From CAYGZM01 sp964354365 (GTDB lineage: Bacteria; Planctomycetota; Phycisphaerae; Sedimentisphaerales; Anaerobacaceae), in NCBI GenBank assembly GCA_964354365.1, contig CAYGZM010000123.1:1-11212 (forward strand): a DNA stretch of 11,212 nt, in the 5' to 3' direction. The notes beneath the pieces are model-generated. The model made no database searches and was not told the origin of the DNA. It saw nothing but the letters and a program-made list of their open reading frames with translations. This document shows, piece after piece, positions 1 to 6,230 of the stretch (position 1 is the stretch's first letter; every line of letters starts with the position of its first letter). Position numbers and translations under genes: made by a program.

Positions 1-794
1 AACGCCTTGCCGAACGCGCTGGAATTGCCGAGGTTTCCGCCGGGAACCACAATCCAGTCCGGCACATCCCAGCCCATCTGCTCGATTATTCGATACATTA
101 TCGTCTTTTGCCCTTCGAGCCGGAAGGGGTTGAGCGAATTGAGCAGATACAGCCCAAGCCTTATGCAGACATCCTGAACCTGCCGCATACAATCGTCGAA
201 GTCACCCTGAATCTGAATTGTCTGCGCGCCGTAATCCATCGCCTGGCTGAGCTTGCCGAAAGCGATCCGCCCTGAGCCGATAAACACGGTGCATTTTAGT
301 CCGCAGCTATGTGCGTACAGAGCCACCGACGCCGATGTGTTGCCCGTGGATGCGCAGGCGCTCGACTTGGCGCCGACCATTTTTGCATGGCTGAACGCCG
401 CCGCCATTCCATTATCCTTGAACGAGCCGGACGGATTCAGCCCTTCGTACTGGAGAAGCAACCTGCCCGGCTGCATATCGACATATTTGGCGACCGCATC
501 ATTTTGCTGAAGGATGGTCTGGCCTTCGCCGATGGTCACTTTGTATTTGTCGTCGCAGAAATTGAGCAGCTCGCGGAATCGCCACACGCCGGAAAAATCC
601 AGAGGATTGGCTCTGCTCGCCCACCGCCGCGAAAAGTCGCTCAGCTTGCCGGGAACGCCAATTCTATCCCAGTTGTACCACACATCCAGCAGCTCGCCGC
701 ACCTGGGACACTTAAACCCATCCGTGACGGCTCGACATTCAAACTCAGCCCCGCAATCGGGATTGATACACTTCTGATAGGCCGTACCAGTCAT
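1..794 (-). CDS. thrC: Threonine synthase, N-terminal part (C-terminus beyond window edge)
   Basis: PLP enzyme that converts O-phosphohomoserine to threonine in the cytoplasm, the last step of threonine synthesis. The 264 visible residues read cleanly from ATG at 794 with no stop. A zinc-ribbon-like N-terminus (C9, C14, C29, C32) precedes the fold-type II core. NPSGSFKDNG contains the PLP-binding lysine K126, ASTGNTSAS (about 148-156) is the substrate/PLP loop, and PGGNLGN (251-257) is the phosphate-binding glycine loop. The zinc-ribbon form fits the thrC branch that resembles the plant/archaeal enzyme. No Shine-Dalgarno is clear: the bases just upstream belong to a 7-bp tandem repeat and only 'cgagaat' precedes the ATG. 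A strong promoter at 1333-1361 points at the gene across a leader of about 530 nt. The family motifs make the identification firm; only the C-terminal third or so is missing. Confidence 0.95.
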   Translation of the reverse strand, partial: MTGTAYQKCINPDCGAEFECRAVTDGFKCPRCGELLDVWYNWDRIGVPGKLSDFSRRWASRANPLDFSGVWRFRELLNFCDDKYKVTIGEGQTILQQNDAVAKYVDMQPGRLLLQYEGLNPSGSFKDNGMAAAFSHAKMVGAKSSACASTGNTSASVALYAHSCGLKCTVFIGSGRIAFGKLSQAMDYGAQTIQIQGDFDDCMRQVQDVCIRLGLYLLNSLNPFRLEGQKTIMYRIIEQMGWDVPDWIVVPGGNLGNSSAFGKA

Positions 795-798
795 ATTC

Positions 799-833
799 TC
801 GTATCTCGTACTTCGTATCTCGTCGTTCGATTC
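799..833. repeat. Degenerate heptanucleotide tandem repeat next to the thrC start
   Basis: Five consecutive 7-bp units on the + strand: TCGTATC, TCGTACT, TCGTATC, TCGTCGT, TCGATTC. The array ends 4 bp from the thrC start codon, so it occupies the place where a ribosome binding site would normally lie. Read on the minus strand, such arrays give the pseudo-peptide RYEIRDT-type strings seen in many spurious ORFs of environmental genomes. Confidence 0.7.
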
Positions 834-918
834 GCTATTCACGAGCGGCGAATCTACGTATCGGCCCTTCCGGCACAGTCCTGCAATTATAAACGATGAA
901 CCGGGCTGCTGATACAGA

Positions 919-940
919 AATTGGCTTTGATTGGGTTTGT
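919..940. repeat. 22-bp direct repeat, copy 1
   Basis: Exact 22-bp match to 1021-1042; it starts AATTGGCTTT and ends GGGTTTGT. On the minus strand it reads as the 'TNPIKAN / TQSKPI' string. A shortened relative (ATTGGGTTTGTTTT) lies at about 1132-1145. The 102-bp offset between the two exact copies encloses two heptamer arrays. Confidence 0.75.
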
Positions 941-944
941 ATTC

Positions 945-972
945 CGTATCGCGTATTGCGTATCGCGTATCG
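945..972. repeat. Heptanucleotide tandem repeat, CGTATCG type
   Basis: Four 7-bp units in register: CGTATCG, CGTATTG, CGTATCG, CGTATCG. It lies between the two copies of the 22-bp repeat. The unit is a close relative of the TCGTATC unit at 799-833, which suggests one family that has expanded or been copied several times. Confidence 0.8.
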
Positions 973-985
973 CGGGGGGACTGTT

Positions 986-1006
986 TTTGTATCTCGTATT
1001 TCGTCC
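986..1006. repeat. Short heptanucleotide array, CTCGTAT type
   Basis: Three related 7-bp units (TTTGTAT, CTCGTAT, TTCGTCC) just before the second 22-bp repeat copy. They are more degenerate than the neighbouring arrays, and the call rests on their shared period and position. Confidence 0.45.
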
Positions 1007-1020
1007 CGGCGGGGCGGGGG

Positions 1021-1042
1021 AATTGGCTTTGATTGGGTTTGT
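1021..1042. repeat. 22-bp direct repeat, copy 2
   Basis: Identical to 919-940 over 22 bp and different at both flanking bases. It is followed within 11 bp by a further heptamer array, so the locus alternates the 22-mer with heptamer blocks. Confidence 0.75.
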
Positions 1043-1052
1043 TTTTGATAAC

Positions 1053-1080
1053 GTTCGTTGTTCATTGTTCGTTGTTCTTT
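1053..1080. repeat. Heptanucleotide tandem repeat, GTTCGTT type
   Basis: Four 7-bp units: GTTCGTT, GTTCATT, GTTCGTT, GTTCTTT. Minus-strand translation gives NNEQRT-like strings. The period matches the CGTATCG arrays, but the unit is a different sequence, so at least two heptamer families share this 300-bp leader. Confidence 0.8.
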
Positions 1081-1332
1081 GGCATAAGCCTTTGTTCTTG
1101 CTGTACTTATGTTTATATTGCCCATTTTGAAATTGGGTTTGTTTTGCGAAAAAAGAGGCTGATTTGTAGAGGAGGCTCGACACCTGTAGAGCGCCTGCAG
1201 GGGGAAGCTGAAAACAGAGCGGAGTTTCCATACTAAGTTCCTGTGCGGGCCTGCTCGTTTTTCTACGTGCGACAGACGATACACCTTATGCTACATACCA
1301 TTGCCTATTCTGATTCTGTTAGTTTGATATAT

Positions 1333-1361
1333 ATTATACTCCGCCGGGGCTTCGCCGTCAA
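1333..1361 (-). promoter_or_regulatory. Near-consensus sigma70-type promoter reading toward thrC
   Basis: On the minus strand, TTGACG (1356-1361) and TATAAT (1333-1338) are separated by exactly 17 bp. Transcription would start near 1326 and run left through about 530 nt of repeat-rich leader into thrC. No other gene lies between, so thrC is the likely target. The spacer is GC-rich (gcgaagccccggcggag), and the promoter may itself be part of a dispersed repeat. Confidence 0.65.
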
Positions 1362-1368
1362 GGAAAAT

Positions 1369-1392
1369 CCCCGATAACCGCAGAGGCCGGGG
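1369..1392 (-). terminator. Weak possible terminator after the ATPase-S24 gene
   Basis: On the minus strand CCCCG and CGGGG form a 5-bp GC stem around a 14-nt loop, followed by ATTTT. It lies about 107 bp past the stop codon of the large ATPase gene and directly before the thrC promoter, a sensible position for a terminator. The stem and T-run are short, so this is tentative. Confidence 0.3.
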
Positions 1393-1401
1393 TACTCTCC
1401 C

Positions 1402-1452
1402 CCCGTCATTGCGAGGAGCGCAGCGACGTGGCAATATCAATCGCAAAGCGAT
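1402..1452. repeat. REP-like intergenic element (ATTGCGAGGAGCGCAGCGAC type)
   Basis: The segment starts CCCGTCATTGCGAGGAGCGC and contains the inverted pair ATTGC (1408-1412) / GCAAT (1431-1435). It is followed by a compact hairpin, ATCGC-AAA-GCGAT, at 1440-1452. Similar 'GTCATTGCGAGCGCAGCGA' elements are common between genes in environmental bacteria (established pattern, recalled, not searched). It sits between the 3' end of the ATPase gene and the thrC promoter. Confidence 0.6.
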
Positions 1453-1498
1453 CCACGCAGCCCTAAAGCCTTCCCATCCAAAACCCTCCGATGAGATA

Positions 1499-4400
1499 TT
1501 ACAACTCGAAAAGCACCCCAACAAGCCGATATGCGTATCTTATGTCTTGTGTCTTTACGCGCATCGGGTCCTCTACCTCGTTTGGATTCACAGAGCACAA
1601 CACCCATTCATCTTCTCCCGGATAACAACGTTTGATCACCGTCCCCGTCTCAGCTATGTCCACGCAGCCCAGACCCGCTTTCTTCACTTCCGATCCATTA
1701 CCCGTTCTTACCAACACAATTTGTCCTTCCCTCGCAACAGGCTCCATACTTATCCCTTTGACGCGTACGCCCATCACGCCATCCAACCACTTATGCGGCA
1801 GACTACCAGGTACCCATTCGCTGCCTTGTGATCCTCTCGCCACGTTCAGATCAGCATACAGAACGCCAACCACTCGTCGCATCATGTGTTCGCCATCACA
1901 AAGTCTTACAGGCAGCCATGGGCTCGTCGGATTCCCCGCTTCCAACAACAGAGACCCATCCTCTCCCTTCCAGAACCTCCGCACATACCTCTCCCCATTT
2001 GCTGTCTGTACCACAACCAAGTCTGAATTCCCCGGCATTCTCTCCTCATTATCAAGCAGCAAGTACTGCCCCATCACTCCTATTGGATCGATGACGTCAG
2101 TAGTCAAAATCACGACTTGGTGGCCTTCAAGTGTGTGTCGCTCGTTCTCATCCCATTCTATTCCTTCTCCATTATGGGCAGCAGCAGCCTCCCTCACGAT
2201 GTCCAATGTTACTCCTGAGATCGTGTTCGGCAGCGACAGAATCTGTACCACAGGCTCCGCCGTCACACCCCGACCTTGCACTTCGTGGCGGCGAAGCTTT
2301 TTGAATCTCTCTATTTCTCTTTTCAGTGCCGCGCGACACGGTTCCAGAGCCTTCAGCGCATCCCTCACCCCCGCTTCGTTCAAGCTCTCATCGTGGGCTG
2401 GCCTGTGTAGCACTCGCTGGAACTTGGCGCTTTTCAGTGCCGCAACAATCGTATCGCGCTCGGCTGTGGCAACCTTCTGGTCAGTAATGCTCGCATAGTT
2501 GTCGATACTCTGTCCCACGTTGTTGTACACTACAAATGGATCCGGGCAATAACCACTCAAGGTACCAAGAGCTCTCTCGGCCCATTTTCGCAGATTAACC
2601 GCTGCTTCCCGCCAATTCCCTCCGGTCCCCCGAAGACTCGTCTCTACCCTCTCTAATAGATCTCCTGGCTCGAAGGAGACGGTATCTGCCGGCCTTCGGC
2701 GCGGCGGCATAAGCATACACTCTCCATCTGCAAACACTGGTTCTGAATCCTTGTAGAATCTCTCGTAGTGTGTTCCGAGCAACGCCTGTCCATCGACCAC
2801 CCACGGCCCAACCAAGTGGTCCACAAATCGCTCTTTGTGCTCGTCATCCAACGATACCGCCGGGTCATCGAGGATAATGAAGCCCAAACTCCCTTTTGAC
2901 TCTTTCAAAAGAGCAAAAACGAATGACAGAATCAACGCCCGCAATCGCCCGGCGTTGCAGAATGGTCCAATCGGAATCCGCTCACTACCTGCCCGCAAAT
3001 ACACGTTAATCTCATCCTTCACGTTGGGATTTGCCGCATTCCCCATTGTCAGCATATCAAGTTCGAGAATCTCATTCTCGTATAGCTGTGAGAAATACTC
3101 CTTCATTTTCCCCTCCAGACCCTCAACCATCTGGATTACTTCCGCTCTCATTGCTCCTCCAAGCTCTTTAGTGGCATCCCCAGCATCTGCCCACTTGCGG
3201 TACTTCATGATCTTATTGGTCAGCTCCCCCTGCTTCTTTATGCTCTTCCAGAGATCTCTGGTCCTCCCATGAGCCGTGCTCATCGTGTCGATCTCGCGAT
3301 TGGTTGCCCTTCCCCTCTCGAGAATCACCTTTAGCGAATCCTCTCCATTCTCGCCCCCGGCTTGTATAAGAATCTTCCCAATCGCCTCACGCAACTCATC
3401 CCTCCTTTGAAGAACCAACCTGCAAAGCCGAACGTATTTCTTCGCGTCAGCTATCGCTTCGTCAACTTTTGCAAACGCCCCGCGGAACTCCTCCAAGAAC
3501 CCTTCCGCAAGGGGAACCTCCTCTCCTTCCGCGTCAGATTCCACCCCCTTTGCAATGCCCTCTACTGCCTCATCAAACCTGCTGACAATAGGCCCCAGAA
3601 GTCCCTTGGATATTCTCTCTTTCAAAGCACTCCAATCTAAAAGGACTCTATCGCTAAGTCTCTTATTGCCTTTCCGCCTCTCCTCTGGAGCGACCACTGC
3701 TCCTAAATCATCAACCAACTCCAAGCCTAAACCTTCGATTTCTTTCCTCAGGTGTGTTTGCTCCGCCAACGGCCTCAATTCGTCCAGCTTCTCTTTCACC
3801 CACGGCACCTTGTCAAGATCCTGAGCGCACACAGGGCACTCATTCGAACCTTCTGGAAAATACCCCGCCGCAAACAACATCAATGCTACCTTCTTATCCC
3901 GTTGCTCCTCGCGCATCCACTCGAGCCGCTCTTTGACCTTTTGACGTGCAGATCTCTCGAACTCCTCCACTGTTTGCTCCAAAACACCAAGTGTTTCTTC
4001 ACTCCGCGCGTTAAACCCAACGCTCTCGAGGAAAACCTCATCCAAAGGTTTATCCAGTTCGTCCACAGCGCTCTGCACTTGTCCCGGCAAATTCTCAAGC
4101 TTCTTCTTGAACTCACTAAGTCCTGGCGACCCTTCTCCAGGAATATCAATTCCAAGGTCAGTAGCCAGCACCTCTTGCTTGACCTTTATTGCTTCTCCCA
4201 ACGCTTTCCCGAATGTCTCCACGTCCGCCAAGCTCCTTCCATCCCCCACTACCCTCGCGTATGAAGGTAGTGCCTTCACCGCATCCCCCGCAGTCTCCCC
4301 CAAGCGTTGCACAAGTCCGACGATGCTCTCTTTCTCAGGCGCAAGCTCGTTCTTCTGAATTGTCGTCGCCTCCGTCCGGAGACTCCTGCAGACACTCCCA

Positions 4401-5299
4401 GCCAGGCTCGTAATTCCTTCAAGATCATCCAGTCCGATTATCTGTGAGAACACGCGCATCAACTCCGTATCCTTGCCAAATCTTATGTGCGATACGCGCG
4501 CAGGCATCAATAAATATAACTCCGCGTCAAGCTCATCCACACCCGCCTCTCGGATCGTCTCTATTGCGCTCCAACTCTCCCCGTCCTCAGATACGCTCAA
4601 ACCCTCTTGACTATGACGCCGCACCCAGACTTCTTTCTGTTCTCCCGCCCTTCTTTCTCCGACAAGTTGCACTTCCACCCAATACGCATCCATTGCAGAA
4701 GTATTTGTTCCAGTCTCATCCATCAACGCCAGTGCGTCCGGCCGTTCGCTTGGTTGCGCTCTCCCTTCACCGCCCGAGTACACCTTCACGCTCTGTGGAA
4801 TATCGACCGGCTGATCGTCCCGAAATATCCGCCCGCTTAAACACCAAGCAATCGCTCCAAGCAGCGAAGACTTCCCACATCCGTTCGGTCCGTATAGCAA
4901 ATGCGACTTCCCTCCAAAATCGTACTCCCACGACCGCTTCGCTGGCGCCAGTCCGCGAAACGAATGAGCCCGCAGCAAACCAAGCCTATACCCGCAAGTC
5001 GTTGTCTCAACCTGTAACGCTTGCCTCCCTCCTTGTTCCTCCTGTCCTTCAAGCTCACCTTCTTCCGTGACTTCATCAAGAAGTCCCTCAATTCGCTCAG
5101 CGAGCTCTCGTCCTCCCAATTCCCGCAACTCTGCCAAGTACGTTGCAAGAATACTCAGCACCTGGGCTTGGTCATCCCCAAATGCGTCGATCCTCCCCCC
5201 TCCCAATTCAATGGGTTGTCGGTCACAAAACGCCGTAACAATCTCGCGCGTCCGAGTATTCAAGTGCTCGTACATCTTCCATAGGTCTCCCAGACACAC
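1499..5299 (-). CDS. Zinc-hook SMC/Rad50-like ATPase fused to tandem LexA-like S24 domains
   Basis: No named family is recognised for the whole chain. An acidic N-terminal region (1-100) precedes an ABC/SMC-type ATPase. Walker A is GPNGCGKSS (137-145, K143). A charged helical region (about 310-760) carries a Rad50-like CPVC hook (488-491). NAGRLRALILS (782-792) occupies the signature position. Walker B is FIILDDPAVSLDD (807-819), with Asp where Glu is usual, and LGTH places the switch histidine at 844. A helical linker (about 880-1010) leads to two S24-type domains. The first (about 1063-1151) lacks both catalytic residues. The second (about 1169-1266) has GISMEP (S1184) and TVIKR (K1223), a 39-residue gap like LexA or UmuD. 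The longest frame starts at GTG 5299. ATG 5275 is a better start, with GGGAG 11 nt upstream and about 32 nt from the predicted transcription start. The gene stands alone. A DNA-end or phage-sensing role with protease output is inference. Confidence 0.85.
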   Translation of the reverse strand: MCLGDLWKMYEHLNTRTREIVTAFCDRQPIELGGGRIDAFGDDQAQVLSILATYLAELRELGGRELAERIEGLLDEVTEEGELEGQEEQGGRQALQVETTTCGYRLGLLRAHSFRGLAPAKRSWEYDFGGKSHLLYGPNGCGKSSLLGAIAWCLSGRIFRDDQPVDIPQSVKVYSGGEGRAQPSERPDALALMDETGTNTSAMDAYWVEVQLVGERRAGEQKEVWVRRHSQEGLSVSEDGESWSAIETIREAGVDELDAELYLLMPARVSHIRFGKDTELMRVFSQIIGLDDLEGITSLAGSVCRSLRTEATTIQKNELAPEKESIVGLVQRLGETAGDAVKALPSYARVVGDGRSLADVETFGKALGEAIKVKQEVLATDLGIDIPGEGSPGLSEFKKKLENLPGQVQSAVDELDKPLDEVFLESVGFNARSEETLGVLEQTVEEFERSARQKVKERLEWMREEQRDKKVALMLFAAGYFPEGSNECPVCAQDLDKVPWVKEKLDELRPLAEQTHLRKEIEGLGLELVDDLGAVVAPEERRKGNKRLSDRVLLDWSALKERISKGLLGPIVSRFDEAVEGIAKGVESDAEGEEVPLAEGFLEEFRGAFAKVDEAIADAKKYVRLCRLVLQRRDELREAIGKILIQAGGENGEDSLKVILERGRATNREIDTMSTAHGRTRDLWKSIKKQGELTNKIMKYRKWADAGDATKELGGAMRAEVIQMVEGLEGKMKEYFSQLYENEILELDMLTMGNAANPNVKDEINVYLRAGSERIPIGPFCNAGRLRALILSFVFALLKESKGSLGFIILDDPAVSLDDEHKERFVDHLVGPWVVDGQALLGTHYERFYKDSEPVFADGECMLMPPRRRPADTVSFEPGDLLERVETSLRGTGGNWREAAVNLRKWAERALGTLSGYCPDPFVVYNNVGQSIDNYASITDQKVATAERDTIVAALKSAKFQRVLHRPAHDESLNEAGVRDALKALEPCRAALKREIERFKKLRRHEVQGRGVTAEPVVQILSLPNTISGVTLDIVREAAAAHNGEGIEWDENERHTLEGHQVVILTTDVIDPIGVMGQYLLLDNEERMPGNSDLVVVQTANGERYVRRFWKGEDGSLLLEAGNPTSPWLPVRLCDGEHMMRRVVGVLYADLNVARGSQGSEWVPGSLPHKWLDGVMGVRVKGISMEPVAREGQIVLVRTGNGSEVKKAGLGCVDIAETGTVIKRCYPGEDEWVLCSVNPNEVEDPMRVKTQDIRYAYRLVGVLFEL

Positions 5300-5313
5300 T
5301 TTCTTCGCAACCT

Positions 5314-5342
5314 ATTCTATCCATTCACTCCAATAATCTCAA
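5314..5342 (-). promoter_or_regulatory. Putative sigma70-type promoter of the ATPase-S24 gene
   Basis: On the minus strand, TTGAGA (5337-5342) and TAGAAT (5314-5319) are separated by 17 bp. The predicted start near 5307 leaves only about 8 nt before GTG 5299 but about 32 nt before ATG 5275, which supports ATG 5275 as the true start. An A-run lies just upstream of the -35 box, and curved DNA is predicted further upstream. Confidence 0.5.
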
Positions 5343-5392
5343 GTTTTTTGTGAGCGGCCTTGGTGACTTTCCTGGGCCTTGGGGCTGCGGCT

Positions 5393-5565
5393 AAATTTTT
5401 GGAAAATCTTCAGATTTTTCCCCTTGACTTTTCGACCCCTTTTTCAGCCTGGAAATGAGGGTGCTCAAAAAGTACCCAAAAACCACCAATTTCGGCGAAT
5501 TTCCACTCAGTTTTTGTCAAAAAGTCACCAAAAAGGTTCAAAAAGCGCGAAAAATCGTCAATATT
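5393..5565. other. Phased A/T-tract region, predicted intrinsically curved DNA
   Basis: Between 5467 and 5565, ten A/T tracts are centred at about 5469, 5480, 5490, 5500, 5513, 5521, 5532, 5542, 5552 and 5562. The mean spacing is 10.4 bp, the helical repeat. Six of them are exact A5 runs. Looser tracts continue back to 5393, including the inverted repeat AAAATCT-tc-AGATTTT (5403-5418). No convincing coding sequence lies here. The region begins about 85 bp upstream of the predicted transcription start of the ATPase-S24 gene. Confidence 0.6.
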
Positions 5566-5801
5566 CGCGAATCGCTATGTCACCACCTTAACCGCTTACA
5601 GCAAAAGCACTTAACCCCATTTTTTAGCGAAAGTCCTATTTCACCACGTGTCCACTCTCGACCCCCAAAATCCCTGTTCTTGGTTCAAAAACAACGATCC
5701 GCCGGAAAAACCTGTAAATTTTCCCCGTAAATTTAGCACAAAACCCACAAATTCGGGTTCTTTCGAATAATGGATAGGTGTACTTCGCGACTCGGAAGAC
5801 C
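5566..5801. other. Non-coding AT-tract-rich spacer
   Basis: No gene is supported. More A/T tracts occur around 5620, 5668, 5689, 5708, 5719, 5731, 5741 and 5751, the last five again roughly 10-12 bp apart. A small hairpin, CTCGG-AAGA-CCGAG, ends the stretch at 5791-5804. Confidence 0.5.
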
Positions 5802-5908
5802 GAGAAAAATCGTTCGGGGCCCCATTCGACAAGCTCAGGGCGGGCCCAGAGGTCCAAATTACCCCCCTGGCTGCCCTAATTTGGCCCTCTGCCAAAACGA
5901 TTTTTCTC
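5802..5908. repeat. 107-bp nested inverted repeat, one arm interrupted by an insert
   Basis: The outer arms are a perfect 13-bp inverted pair: GAGAAAAATCGTT (5802-5814) and AACGATTTTTCTC (5896-5908). The inner arms are CAGAGGTCCAAATTA (5847-5861) and TAATTTGGCCCTCTG (5877-5891), 15 bp with one mismatch, around a 15-nt loop. On the right only 4 bp separate inner and outer arms. On the left 32 bp do, including the TTCGACAAGCTCAGGGC repeat flanked by GGGGCCCC and GGGCCC. The simplest reading is one long hairpin element whose left arm received an insertion. No transposase is present, so it is MITE-like at most. Confidence 0.7.
5825..5841. repeat. Dispersed TTCGACAAGCTCAGGGC repeat
   Basis: This 17-mer is a familiar intergenic repeat of environmental bacterial genomes (the source of 'PFDKLRAG' and 'ARPELVE' pseudo-peptides), recalled from general knowledge. 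Here it sits inside the left arm of the nested inverted repeat, bounded by GGGGCCCC (5816-5823) and GGGCCC (5842-5847). Confidence 0.65.
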
Positions 5909-6185
5909 TCCAGACGACTCCAAGGCCTTGACCTGCAACGGCCGCCTGCTCATTAACCGGATGAAGCTCAAAAATCACTGTTTCTATTACATATCCATCG
6001 CGTTTAACCCACCCCCTGCCGATTTATTTCCTATGATTTAATTGGATAAGTCTCATAGAAGCATTGTTCGATATCTGCCGTTAATGCGAGAATGACCTTC
6101 GACCGATTGGACAGCACGAAGGTCACTGCGGCCTTCGATAAGCACCGCCTGCTGAATTAGAATCCGTCGTCCTATTCATAGTACA
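5909..6185. other. Non-coding stretch with two inverted repeats
   Basis: I see no supportable gene. It holds CTATGA (6031-6036) / TCATAG (6053-6058) and a better perfect 9-bp pair, TGACCTTCG (6093-6101) / CGAAGGTCA (6117-6125), around a 15-nt loop. Neither is followed by a T-run, so they are not intrinsic terminators. An operator or a structured RNA segment is possible but unsupported. Confidence 0.4.
6093..6125. repeat. Perfect 9-bp inverted repeat
   Basis: TGACCTTCG and CGAAGGTCA face each other across 15 nt. It lies about 105 bp upstream of the small membrane ORF. Function unknown. Confidence 0.45.
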
Positions 6186-6215
6186 CTGACATAAGCAGAC
6201 ACCTGGTCATAGATA
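6186..6215 (+). promoter_or_regulatory. Possible promoter of the 30-residue membrane ORF
   Basis: CTGACA (6186-6191) and TAGATA (6210-6215) are 18 bp apart. Initiation near 6222 would leave a leader of only about 9 nt before ATG 6231 or 15 nt before ATG 6237. This is weak support, given mainly because it lines up with the small ORF. Confidence 0.3.
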
Positions 6216-6230
6216 TTAATCAGCACGGGT

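Noticed and set aside
797..1080. CRISPR array in the thrC leader
   Set aside because: Units are 7 bp in direct tandem and the 22-bp repeat has only two exact copies 102 bp apart; no regular spacers and no cas genes.
835..1284. Minus-strand open frames of 114 and 149 codons across the thrC leader
   Set aside because: Their residues come from heptamer and 22-bp repeats, in two overlapping frames, which stay open because period-7 units rarely form stops. No ribosome binding site; the longer frame needs a GTG start.
1931..1940. Ala-Gly pair (residues 1121-1122 of the ATPase-S24 protein) as a LexA-type self-cleavage site
   Set aside because: It lies within copy 1 in the strand of the fold, 62 residues before S1184, whereas known sites are 35-38 residues before the serine.
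1632..2498. Plus-strand open frame of 288 codons
   Set aside because: It is antisense to the conserved S24 and linker part of the ATPase gene and is rich in Ser, Thr and Pro, typical of a complementary-strand shadow.
5636..5895. Minus-strand open frames of 73 and 84 codons
   Set aside because: They run through the TTCGACAAGCTCAGGGC repeat and give its known pseudo-peptides (ARPELVE, ALSLSNG); no gene features.
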